Origin: Oscillospiraceae bacterium
GTDB lineage: Bacteria > Bacillota > Clostridia > Oscillospirales > Oscillospiraceae
Assembly (NCBI GenBank): GCA_017527825.1
Contig: JAFXPO010000022.1
Coordinates: forward strand, 1 to 64,000
Reading direction: 5' to 3'
DNA length: 64,000 nucleotides
Made by a program: the position numbers and the translations under genes. The notes beneath the pieces were generated by a model. That model saw only the letters and a program-made list of their open reading frames with translations, was not told the origin of the DNA and did not search any database. Shown one piece after another: positions 44,254-51,830 of this stretch (position 1 is its first letter; the number at the start of each line of letters is the position of its first letter).

Positions 44254-45732
44254 ATGAAGCTCATCAAAATTCATCCGCTGGACAATGTTGCCGTCGCGCT
44301 GGAGGATATCAAAAAGGGAGAGACCCTGAACGTTGAAGGCGTCAGCGTCACTGCCGCCGAGGACATCGCCCGCGGGCACAAGTTCGCGCTGTCCGCCATC
44401 GCCAAGGATGCGCCGGTGGTCAAGTACGGCAACCCCATCGGACTTGCGAAGGAGGACATCGCGCCGGGCAAGTGGGTACACGTCCACAATGTCCGTACCG
44501 GTCTCTCCGAGACAGCGGACTATGTCTATGACCACAAAACCTATGATCTGCCTGAGGTTGCGCCCCGCACCTTTGAGGGCTACCGCCGCGACGACGGCCG
44601 CGCTGCTGTCCGCAATGAGCTGTGGATCATTCCGACCGTGGGCTGCGTCAACAATGTCGCCGCCGCGCTGGTGCGGGAAAATCAGGACCTCGTCCAAGGC
44701 AGCATTGACGGTCTGTACTACTTCGGTCATCCCTTCGGGTGCAGCCAGATGGGCGGCGACCATGCCCAGACCCGCAAGCTGCTGGCGGCGCTGGTGCGCC
44801 ATCCCAACGCGGGCGGCGTGCTGGTGCTCTCGCTCGGCTGCGAGAATCTGACGCAGGACCAGTTCAAGGAGGAACTGGGCGAGTGGGACGACAAGCGCGT
44901 CAAGTTCCTCGTCTGCCAGCAGGTCGAGGACGAGTTGGAAGCGGGCAGCAAGCTGCTCAGGGAATTGGCGGAGTACGCAAGCCAGTTCAAGCGCGAGACC
45001 CTGCCCGCCAGCGAGTTGGTCATCGGCATGAAGTGCGGCGGCTCGGACGGACTGTCCGGCATCACCGCTAACCCGACCGTCGGGCGCTTTTCCGACCGGC
45101 TCGTGGCGCTGGGCGGTTCCACGGTACTCACGGAGGTACCCGAAATGTTCGGCGCGGAGAACATTCTCTTCTCGCGCTGCCAGAACCGACAGGTTTTTGA
45201 CGACGCGGTGAAGATGGTCAATCGCTTCAAGGACTATTTTGTGAGCCACGGTCAGGTGGTCTACGAGAACCCCAGTCCGGGCAACAAAGCGGGCGGCATC
45301 ACCACGCTGGAGGACAAGTCCTGCGGCTGCGTCCAGAAGGGCGGCAGCGCCCAGATTGTCGACGTGCTGGAGTACGCCGACCCTGTGACAAAGAAGGGGC
45401 TCAACGTCCTCTCCGGTCCCGGCAACGACCTCGTGTCCGCCACCGACCTTACCGCCGCGGGCGCACACATCATTCTCTTCACCACGGGACGCGGCACACC
45501 CTTTGGCGCTCCCGCGCCGACGGTGAAGATTTCCACCAACACGGCGCTCTATGACAAGAAGCGCAACTGGATCGACTTCAACGCCGGCACCGTCGCCGAA
45601 GGCGAGAGCCTTGACGACGCCGGAGATCGCCTGCTGGACTATGTGCTCCGCGTCGCCTCCGGCGAGCAGACCAAGGCGGAGCAGCACGGCGCGCGAGAGA
45701 TTTCCATTTTCAAGGACGGCGTGGTGCTGTAA
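44254..45732 (+). CDS. uxaA: Altronate dehydratase
   Basis: 492 residues. The N-terminal SAF domain (1-75; ALEDIKKGETL, YGNPIGLAKEDIAPGKWVH) is fused to the C-terminal UxaA/GarD domain (FEGYRRDDGRAAVRNELWII, HPFGCSQMGGDHAQT, GMKCGGSDGLSGITANPT, SCGCVQKGG, FTTGRGTPFGAPAPTVKIS). Conserved Cys residues fit the iron-dependent active site. It dehydrates altronate to 2-keto-3-deoxygluconate. I place the start at the ATG eight bases after GGGAGG; an ATG at 44248 abuts the RBS. Last gene of the island, followed by two terminators. Confidence 0.95.
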   Translation: MKLIKIHPLDNVAVALEDIKKGETLNVEGVSVTAAEDIARGHKFALSAIAKDAPVVKYGNPIGLAKEDIAPGKWVHVHNVRTGLSETADYVYDHKTYDLPEVAPRTFEGYRRDDGRAAVRNELWIIPTVGCVNNVAAALVRENQDLVQGSIDGLYYFGHPFGCSQMGGDHAQTRKLLAALVRHPNAGGVLVLSLGCENLTQDQFKEELGEWDDKRVKFLVCQQVEDELEAGSKLLRELAEYASQFKRETLPASELVIGMKCGGSDGLSGITANPTVGRFSDRLVALGGSTVLTEVPEMFGAENILFSRCQNRQVFDDAVKMVNRFKDYFVSHGQVVYENPSPGNKAGGITTLEDKSCGCVQKGGSAQIVDVLEYADPVTKKGLNVLSGPGNDLVSATDLTAAGAHIILFTTGRGTPFGAPAPTVKISTNTALYDKKRNWIDFNAGTVAEGESLDDAGDRLLDYVLRVASGEQTKAEQHGAREISIFKDGVVL

Positions 45733-45740
45733 TACAAGAA

Positions 45741-45764
45741 AAACCCTCCCGAAAGGGAGGGTTT
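45741..45764 (+). terminator. Terminator of the pectin/uronate operon
   Basis: Perfect AAACCCTCCC / GGGAGGGTTT with a GAAA loop, then a pyrimidine-rich stretch. A second weak hairpin AAAGCC/GGCTTT at 45780-45797 with GTTTTTCTTT behind it forms a tandem terminator. Confidence 0.88.
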
Positions 45765-45819
45765 CCTCTTTTCAATAGGAAAGCCGCAAAGGCTTTGTTT
45801 TTCTTTGGGATTCGCTGTC

Positions 45820-45918
45820 TTACAGAACGGCGAAGGGCAAAGTCCAAGAGTAGCAGATGAAATCTTTATCCTCAAGAAGATTGGGGAACTGCATCTCGCT
45901 CTCGTACACTTTACTCAT
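45820..45918 (-). CDS. Possible 32-residue small protein
   Basis: In the 450-base gap between uxaA and the histidine kinase the minus strand has an ATG preceded by GAAAGGAAG at good distance and, further up, TTGTTT and TATGAT boxes. It encodes MSKVYESEMQFPNLLEDKDF and a hydrophobic, aromatic C-terminus (ICYSWTLPFAVL). A short hairpin (45780-45797) follows. I recognise no family. The rest of the gap (45919-46182) is AT-rich and holds the TATACAAGTATA dyad at 46000-46011 but no other gene that I can see. Confidence 0.42.
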   Translation of the reverse strand: MSKVYESEMQFPNLLEDKDFICYSWTLPFAVL

Positions 45919-45999
45919 GTGTATCGCTTCCTTTCTCGCTTGGATTGTCTATATCATAAACCGGAAAGCCGAAAAAAACAAGTTTAAAACTGGACATAA

Positions 46000-46011
46000 T
46001 ATACAAGTATA
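46000..46011. promoter_or_regulatory. TATAC-AA-GTATA dyad
   Basis: Perfect short inverted repeat in the AT-rich gap before the histidine kinase gene. It shares TATACAAGT with 37797-37805. Confidence 0.3.
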
Positions 46012-46182
46012 CTGACATTAAATTGTTCAAAATGACCAATCAGACCTGCGAAAGAGGAAAATGACGCAAAAGACACCAAAAAAGAAATCATGCGGGAAAA
46101 GGCTTGATTATTTCGCCAATGATGCTATAATAATGAAACAATATTCGCTTTTTTTTGCATTGATTTTACGCGGAGACAAAAC

Positions 46183-47487
46183 ATGACCAGAGCATTCGAA
46201 ATTGTAGAAATCATCAATTTTTCAGTGGTAGCGGCAGGCGTGATGGTTATGCTTCTCGGCTTGCTGCTGGCGGTCAGCAGTGAGTTCATGGAGCGTTGGC
46301 TGCGTCGGTATTTTGTTGTCTTCTTCCTGCTCATGACCGTGTACACGATGTCGGATTTGGTGGGACAGGTCGCAACGATATTCATGAACCCCGTGTGGAT
46401 AAACGTCACGCGATGGGCGCTGTTTGTTGAGTCGCTGGTCTCGTCTATGTTATTGCCATTGATCACGCGGTTCCTCTTTCAATGTACCGGGGTGGACTGG
46501 CGCAGGAGCAGAATCATGTATGCGGTGCTGCTGGCGTGGGTGGCGTATGTGATACTGCTGATCGTCACACAGTCCACAACAATGATTTACCACTTCACCG
46601 AGGAGGGCGACTATCAGCGTGGACCGTGGTATCCTGCGCTGTTGGTGGCTCCGGTGGTGTCCATGCTGCTGAACCTGGCGGCACTCATCAAGCAATGGAA
46701 TAAGCTGAGCGGCAACGAGCGGGTGGCGTTTCTGGCGTATCTCATTCTGCCCACCATCGGTATGGTGATCCAGATGACCCACTTTGGACTTTACACGATC
46801 GTATTCGGCACGGAGCTGGCAGGGCTTATCATGTTTACGTTCATCCTTCGCGAGCAGATGGAGGAGTACGCCAGGAGGGCGGAGGAGAGCGCCCAACAGC
46901 AGATCAGTATTATGATGCTGCAAATGCGCCCGCACTTCATCTGCAACACCCTGACGAGCATTTACTATCTTTGCGGCTCGGACGCCAAAAAAGCGCAGCG
47001 TGTGGTCGGTCACTTTACCGATTATTTGCAGCGTAATTTCCACACAGTGACAAAAATGGAGCCGGTTCCTTTTGCTGAGGAGTTGGAGCACACAAAGGCA
47101 TACCTTGAAGTGGAAAAGGCGCGATTTGATGAGCAGCTTTCCGTGACGTTCGACACCCCTTGTGTGGATTTCAAGCTTCCCGCGCTGACGCTTCAGCCCA
47201 TTGTGGAGAACGCGGTCAAGTACGGTGTGCTGCCCGACGGCGATCCGCTTTCCATTACGGTTCGCACTGCGCGGACAGCGGAGGGCGTGGTAACCGCGGT
47301 GGAGGACACCGGTCCGGGCTATGCGCCGACGGAGGACGACGAGCCGCACATCGCACTGCGCAACATTCGCAGGCGACTTGCCATGATGTGCGGCGGCACA
47401 TTGGAGATATTGCCCAAGGAGGGCGGCGGTACGGTTGTGCGTGTTTTTGTGCCAGACGCGCCGGAACAATCTGACAGAGGGAGTTGA
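46183..47487 (+). CDS. LytS-like sensor histidine kinase
   Basis: 434 residues. About seven membrane helices (1-215) form the sensor, then a short linker and a LytS/YehU-type kinase core. The phospho-acceptor region is MLQMRPHFICNTLTSIYYL, the N box LQPIVENAVKYGV and the G boxes DTGPGYAP and NIRRRLAMMCGGTLEI. LytS-type kinases normally pair with a LytTR response regulator, but none is adjacent. The gene starts 450 bases after the uronate operon, so it may sense a carbohydrate or wall signal and act on a distant regulator. Confidence 0.92.
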   Translation: MTRAFEIVEIINFSVVAAGVMVMLLGLLLAVSSEFMERWLRRYFVVFFLLMTVYTMSDLVGQVATIFMNPVWINVTRWALFVESLVSSMLLPLITRFLFQCTGVDWRRSRIMYAVLLAWVAYVILLIVTQSTTMIYHFTEEGDYQRGPWYPALLVAPVVSMLLNLAALIKQWNKLSGNERVAFLAYLILPTIGMVIQMTHFGLYTIVFGTELAGLIMFTFILREQMEEYARRAEESAQQQISIMMLQMRPHFICNTLTSIYYLCGSDAKKAQRVVGHFTDYLQRNFHTVTKMEPVPFAEELEHTKAYLEVEKARFDEQLSVTFDTPCVDFKLPALTLQPIVENAVKYGVLPDGDPLSITVRTARTAEGVVTAVEDTGPGYAPTEDDEPHIALRNIRRRLAMMCGGTLEILPKEGGGTVVRVFVPDAPEQSDRGS

Positions 47488-47494
47488 AACCGAT

Positions 47495-47770
47495 ATGCTG
47501 GACTGCTTTGCGCAAATTACCCCGACCTGGTTGAACCGGGCGTATCTGTACAACGGATCATACGGGCCGCTGTTCCACGATTTTCGTTACCGGCTGGAGA
47601 TGAACGCCAAGGAAAAAAAGGTCACGGCGACTACCTACTCCAAGGTCTGCTATGAGGCGGCGGACGACCGGGAAACAGAGACCTTTGATTGGACGGAAGA
47701 AGGCGTGGAGGCGATGAAAATCTGGCTGCAAGCGCAGTACGAAGCCTTTGCGGCACTGGAAACCGCATAA
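47495..47770 (+). CDS. Hypothetical 91-residue protein co-transcribed with the kinase
   Basis: Small soluble protein rich in aromatic and acidic residues (WLNRAYLYNGSYGPLFHDFRY, ETFDWTEEGVEAMKIWL). Starts seven bases after the kinase stop with AGAGGGAG as RBS and ends at a strong terminator. No domain recognised. The tight spacing suggests a partner or modulator of the kinase. Confidence 0.8.
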   Translation: MLDCFAQITPTWLNRAYLYNGSYGPLFHDFRYRLEMNAKEKKVTATTYSKVCYEAADDRETETFDWTEEGVEAMKIWLQAQYEAFAALETA

Positions 47771-47772
47771 CG

Positions 47773-47807
47773 AAAAAGCATCCCGCCTTTCGGCGGGATG
47801 CTTTTTC
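47773..47807. terminator. Bidirectional terminator
   Basis: Perfect stem AAAAAGCATCCCGCC / GGCGGGATGCTTTTT with a TTTC loop between convergent genes. Confidence 0.93.
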
Positions 47808-47809
47808 GT

Positions 47810-48727
47810 TCATACGGTGGCAAGGATGTGCAGGTTGCGGATGGACGCGTCACGAACGCGGTCGTTGACGGCGTACGCGTGACGCTCCAACTCGTTGTCC
47901 ACAATGTCGGAGAGCTGCTGCGCGCACGTCAGCGCGGCGACTGCGGCGGCGACGCGCTCGACCTCCGCTGTGCCGCCGCCGGTAAGCAGCGTTTCCAGCG
48001 GCTGCGCCAGTTCCGCGGCTTCCGGCAGTTCCCGCAGGGCGCGGAAGCACCATTTGTAGTAGGGCTGATAGCGGCGGCAGAGCAGAAACAGCGCGGACAG
48101 CGCCGCGCGTACAAACTCGTGTATGGCGAGCCGCGCAGCGGCGCCCTCGCCGTGGGCAAGGCAGCGGGGATAATTGTACTGTCCCGCCTGACCCATCAGC
48201 AGCAGTTGCCCGGCAAGGCGCTTGCGACGCACGTCCTCAGGGAAGTATCGCAGCGCGTCGCGGATGCGCGTCACCTCGCCGCGGCTGTCGAAAAACAACG
48301 CGCCGTTGGTTGCCTCGGCGAGCGCCTGTTCGGGCAGCGTCAGCCACTGCTCGACGTTCAGAATGCCGTCGGGAGAGCCGACGGTGCGGCGGAAAAAAGC
48401 TTCCGTCCGCAGTACGCCGTGGCGGTTGCCGCCGACCGGCAGCAGGATTTCCCGGGAAATGCCGCGAAATGTTTTGGGCAGCTTGGCGTAAGCGCGTTCC
48501 AGCAGGAACTCGTCGCGTCGACCAATCGTGTTTTCATCGGGAAGGAAGATGCAGAACCCCGGCTCAAAGTCGTGGTCACGTGAGATTTCGTCATCGTAGC
48601 CGAAGCACTCCGACCCGCTGCCACACAGCCCAACCGCCAGTTGAGGCAGCAGCGCGGGAAACTCCCGCTCCAGCATGGGGCGACCGCACTCCTCATAGAA
48701 CGCGCGGGATAACTCAAGACCGTTCAT
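47810..48727 (-). CDS. DUF4037-domain protein, nucleotidyltransferase-like
   Basis: 305 residues. The N-terminal segment VGLCGSGSECFGYDDEISRD followed by HDFEPGF has the GS...D.D pattern of nucleotidyltransferase-fold proteins. The C-terminal half is helical and contains the DUF4037 region (LNVEQWLTLPEQALAEAT, YFPEDVRRKRLAGQLL). Some such proteins transfer nucleotides to small molecules or proteins; the role here is unknown. Its start overlaps the TPR gene end by 14 bases, and the pair recurs as a unit in Firmicutes as far as I recall. Confidence 0.85.
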   Translation of the reverse strand: MNGLELSRAFYEECGRPMLEREFPALLPQLAVGLCGSGSECFGYDDEISRDHDFEPGFCIFLPDENTIGRRDEFLLERAYAKLPKTFRGISREILLPVGGNRHGVLRTEAFFRRTVGSPDGILNVEQWLTLPEQALAEATNGALFFDSRGEVTRIRDALRYFPEDVRRKRLAGQLLLMGQAGQYNYPRCLAHGEGAAARLAIHEFVRAALSALFLLCRRYQPYYKWCFRALRELPEAAELAQPLETLLTGGGTAEVERVAAAVAALTCAQQLSDIVDNELERHAYAVNDRVRDASIRNLHILATV

Positions 48728-49559
48728 GATAGATGCTCTCCGCTGTTTCCTTCAGCTCCGCTGCCGCCGCAAACCAGCCGTAATAGGAGAAGCCGGGGGC
48801 GCACTTTTCACACACGAAGGCATAGTAGCCGTCTCGCGGCGCGTCGGTGGTTTGAATCAGATCATAAGCGCGTTCCAGCAGCGCGGTGATCTCCGCCTCG
48901 CCGTTCTCCGCGCCGCGCTCGGCGGCAATCGTGTCCGCCCGGTTGAGGCAGGTGACCGCCTGTTCCAGCGTCCCTCCGCGCACCTGCGCCATGCGCTCCA
49001 TGGCGAGGTCGTAGAGAGCGTGTGATTCGTCATAGCGCCCCAGCGTGGTGCAGACCACCGCCATATTGTTGTAAAGCCCACCCAGCAGCTTCGGCGACAG
49101 GTCGGGAATCTCCTCGTAAACTGTTTTTGCCTGCTGGAAGAGAGCTAACGCGCGTTCGTCATCGCCGAACGCATTGCAGGCGGTGGCGGCGTTCACCAGC
49201 GTGGTTCCGGCAGTGACCGAGCCGTCCAGCTCCAACGCGCGGAGCAGCGCAAGGGCGCGGTCAACGAAACGCAGGGCATTGTCCCGTGCGCCGGCTTTGC
49301 GATAGTGTCCGATCAGCTCGTTGCAGAGGAACAGCTCGCCGCGCAGATCGTGACCCAGCTTTGCCTCCTCCATCCAGTAGAGCAGGTGGCGTTCCGCGCC
49401 GGCATAGTCGCGGCGGCTCATGAAATCATCCAGCTTTTCGGCGATGCGCTGCTGCGGGATCGGGATGACCTCCGGCGCCGAGCCGAAATGCTCGTCGCCA
49501 AGCAGACAGCGCGGCTCGGCGTAGTCCTCCGGCCGCAGGGCGTTGGTTTCGTTGCTCAT
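48714..49559 (-). CDS. Tetratricopeptide-repeat protein
   Basis: 281 residues. At least four TPR-like helical pairs, for example LFLCNELIGHYRKAGARDNA, TLVNAATACNAFGDDERALA, LGGLYNNMAVVCTTLGRYDE and EQAVTCLNRADTIAAERGA. It is a scaffold or partner protein without catalytic motif. The ATG at 49559 follows GAGGAATCC; the open frame beyond it overlaps the aroD stop and has no RBS. Probably acts with the overlapping DUF4037 protein. Confidence 0.87.
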   Translation of the reverse strand: MSNETNALRPEDYAEPRCLLGDEHFGSAPEVIPIPQQRIAEKLDDFMSRRDYAGAERHLLYWMEEAKLGHDLRGELFLCNELIGHYRKAGARDNALRFVDRALALLRALELDGSVTAGTTLVNAATACNAFGDDERALALFQQAKTVYEEIPDLSPKLLGGLYNNMAVVCTTLGRYDESHALYDLAMERMAQVRGGTLEQAVTCLNRADTIAAERGAENGEAEITALLERAYDLIQTTDAPRDGYYAFVCEKCAPGFSYYGWFAAAAELKETAESIYHERS

Positions 49560-49581
49560 GGATTCCTCCGTTTGGAAGATT

Positions 49582-50346
49582 TCATTTTGCCGCGTTGTGC
49601 AGCAATGTAAGGACATCGCGCAGTTCCGCGACGGGAAGCTGTCCTGGCGCGGAGCATTGATCCGCCGCGCCGAAGGTCAGCGCAGAGCCAAAGGCTTCTC
49701 CGCACAGGCGGCTGACCGCGCCGAGTGCCGACATGGACATGGTGGCGATGGGACGGTCGGCGTAGCGCCGCGCCATTTCCTCGGTGGCTTGCAACAGCGT
49801 CAGCACGTCTGCGGGGGACCGGGGCATGACCGCGATTTTTGCCACGTCCGCGCCTGCGTCCTGCGCTTTGCGCAGCCAGGCGATCAGGGTGTCCTTGGGC
49901 GGCGTACCGTGAAAATCATGGCAGGAGCCAATGACGGCGACGCCCGCGCGATGCGCCGCGTCGATGCATTCGCGCACCAGGCTGTCGCCGGTGTAGACCT
50001 CCAAATCGACAGCGTCGACAAAGCCGCTCTCCGCCGCCGCTGCGGTAAGCGCGGCATAATTGCGGGGGGATGCATCCCGCGCGCCGCCCTCCTTAGCCGT
50101 GCGGAAGGTGAAGAGCAGCGGCTTATGAGCCAGAATATCGCGCAGCGCCGCCAGAGTGTCCGACAGCGCGTCTGGTTCGAACACGGCGTCGTAATCATCC
50201 GCGCGCCACTCCGCAATATCGCACGGCGCGGCGGCGATGACGCGCGCACTGCGAAAAATATCCTCCGCTGTCCGCCCGACGATGGGAGCGGCGATTTTGG
50301 GAAGCCCTGTGCCGAGCGTCACAGAGCCGATGGAAACAGTTTTCAT
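49582..50346 (-). CDS. aroD: 3-dehydroquinate dehydratase, type I
   Basis: 254 residues, class I aldolase-like barrel. Active-site signatures: CDIAEWRADDYD, the catalytic His in IGSCHDFHGTP and the Schiff-base Lys in DVAKIAVMPRS. The C-terminal substrate loop is SALTFGAADQCSAPGQLPV. It converts 3-dehydroquinate to 3-dehydroshikimate. Divergent from the chorismate mutase-aroC pair, and 22 bases upstream of the TPR gene on the same strand. Confidence 0.95.
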   Translation of the reverse strand: MKTVSIGSVTLGTGLPKIAAPIVGRTAEDIFRSARVIAAAPCDIAEWRADDYDAVFEPDALSDTLAALRDILAHKPLLFTFRTAKEGGARDASPRNYAALTAAAAESGFVDAVDLEVYTGDSLVRECIDAAHRAGVAVIGSCHDFHGTPPKDTLIAWLRKAQDAGADVAKIAVMPRSPADVLTLLQATEEMARRYADRPIATMSMSALGAVSRLCGEAFGSALTFGAADQCSAPGQLPVAELRDVLTLLHNAAK

Positions 50347-50415
50347 GCAAGATACCTCGTTTTATCGCTTCTCCTAGCATATCGTGTTCCGGCGCCGAGG
50401 TCAATAAGAAAAAAC

Positions 50416-50444
50416 TTGACAGGGCTTCGGTTTCGATGTTAGCT
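50416..50444 (+). promoter_or_regulatory. Promoter of the chorismate mutase-aroC operon
   Basis: TTGACA (50416-50421), 17-base spacer, TTAGCT (50439-50444), about 30 bases before the start codon. Confidence 0.6.
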
Positions 50445-50475
50445 TAATGGATAAACGCAAAGTGAGGTGGAATTG

Positions 50476-50751
50476 ATGACGCTGGAGGAAGCAAGGGCGG
50501 AGATCGCCGCCCTTGATCGTGAGATGGCGGCGCTGTTTGCGCGGCGCATGGCGGCGGTTGAGTCCGTCGCGGAATGGAAAAAAGCGCAGGGGCTGCCCGT
50601 CCTGGACGAAGCGCAGGAGGCGCGCGTCCTGGAGCGCGGCGCGGCGCAGATCGACGATCCCGTGATCCGTGCGCTGTACCTGGAGTTCCAACGCGGCGTC
50701 ATGCGGCTCTCACGGGAGCATCAGCAGCGGTGGATGGAGGGACGCGAATGA
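50476..50751 (+). CDS. Chorismate mutase, AroQ type
   Basis: 91 residues, all helical. EARAEIAALDREMAALFARR, then VAEWKKAQGLPVLDEAQEAR, carries the usual Arg, Lys, Asp and Glu/Gln active-site positions. It converts chorismate to prephenate for Phe/Tyr synthesis. The ATG lies behind GTGAGGTGG. Its stop overlaps the aroC start (ATGA). Confidence 0.93.
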   Translation: MTLEEARAEIAALDREMAALFARRMAAVESVAEWKKAQGLPVLDEAQEARVLERGAAQIDDPVIRALYLEFQRGVMRLSREHQQRWMEGRE

Positions 50752-51830
50752 AGAACACGTTTGGCAGCAGTGTGGCTGTGACGCTCTTTGGCGAGAGCCA
50801 CGGCGCGGCGGTTGGCGCGGTGCTGGACGGCATGGCGCCGGGCGTACCGGTGGACGAGACGTTCATTGCCCGTCAGCTGGAACTGCGCCGCCCGTTCGGC
50901 ACGATCTCCACGGCGCGTCGGGAGCCGGACGCCTTTGAGATCGTCAGCGGCGTGTTCGAGGGCAGAACCACCGGGACGCCGCTGTGCATCCTGCTCCGCA
51001 ATACGGATACAGACAGCGCGGCGTACCGCCGGGATCAGGCGCGGCCCGGTCACGCGGACTATACCGCCCGCGTGAAATACCATGGCTTCGCGGACTACCG
51101 CGGCGGGGGGCACTTCTCCGGCAGGGTCACAGCAGCGCTGGTCGCCGCCGGCGCGATTGCGCTGACGGCGCTGCGGGGCAGGGGCGTTGCCATCGGTACG
51201 CACATCGCCCGCTGCGGCAGCGTCGCGGATCGGGCGTTTGAGCATCTGGACGCGGATATCGCCGCGCTGGCGGACAAGCGCTTCGCCGTGCTGGACGATG
51301 CGCGGGGAGAAGCGATGCGCTCCGCCATCGAAGCTGCCGCGGCGGCGAGGGACAGCGTGGGCGGCGTGCTGGAAACGGCGGTGACCGGTTTACCCGCGGG
51401 CGTGGGAGAGCCGTGGTTCGACACGCTGGAGGGGCAGCTTGCGCATATTCTGTTTTCGATTCCTGCCGTCAAGGGCGTGGAGTTCGGTGACGGTTTCGCG
51501 CTCGCCGAGCTGCGCGGCAGCGAGAGCAATGACGCGCTGCGGATGGAGAACGGCGCCGTGCGCACCGTGAGCAATCACAACGGCGGAATCAACGGCGGGA
51601 TCAGCAACGGCATGCCGCTTGTGCTGCGCTGCGCGGTGAAGCCCACGCCGTCGATCCACGCGCCGCAGGAGTCCGTTGATCTTGCCACCGGCGAAGGTGT
51701 ACAGCTGGAGCTGACCGGGCGGCACGACCCAGCTATCGTCCACCGCGCCCGCGTGGTGGTGGACAGCGCGGTGGCGCTGGCGCTGTGCGACGCGCTGGCG
51801 CTGCGCTTTGGCACGGATCATCTGGCATAA
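50748..51830 (+). CDS. aroC: Chorismate synthase
   Basis: 360 residues. Signatures: TLFGESHGAAVGAVLDGMAP at the N-terminus, RPGHADYTARVKYHGFADYR, then GGGHFSGRVTAALVAAGAIA, and ELRGSESNDALRMENGAVRT. The FMN-dependent enzyme makes chorismate from EPSP. Full length. Just behind its stop (51830) the sequence turns abruptly into the truncated 3' end of a convergent pseudogene, with no terminator, so genes that once followed may have been deleted. Confidence 0.96.
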   Translation: MKNTFGSSVAVTLFGESHGAAVGAVLDGMAPGVPVDETFIARQLELRRPFGTISTARREPDAFEIVSGVFEGRTTGTPLCILLRNTDTDSAAYRRDQARPGHADYTARVKYHGFADYRGGGHFSGRVTAALVAAGAIALTALRGRGVAIGTHIARCGSVADRAFEHLDADIAALADKRFAVLDDARGEAMRSAIEAAAAARDSVGGVLETAVTGLPAGVGEPWFDTLEGQLAHILFSIPAVKGVEFGDGFALAELRGSESNDALRMENGAVRTVSNHNGGINGGISNGMPLVLRCAVKPTPSIHAPQESVDLATGEGVQLELTGRHDPAIVHRARVVVDSAVALALCDALALRFGTDHLA

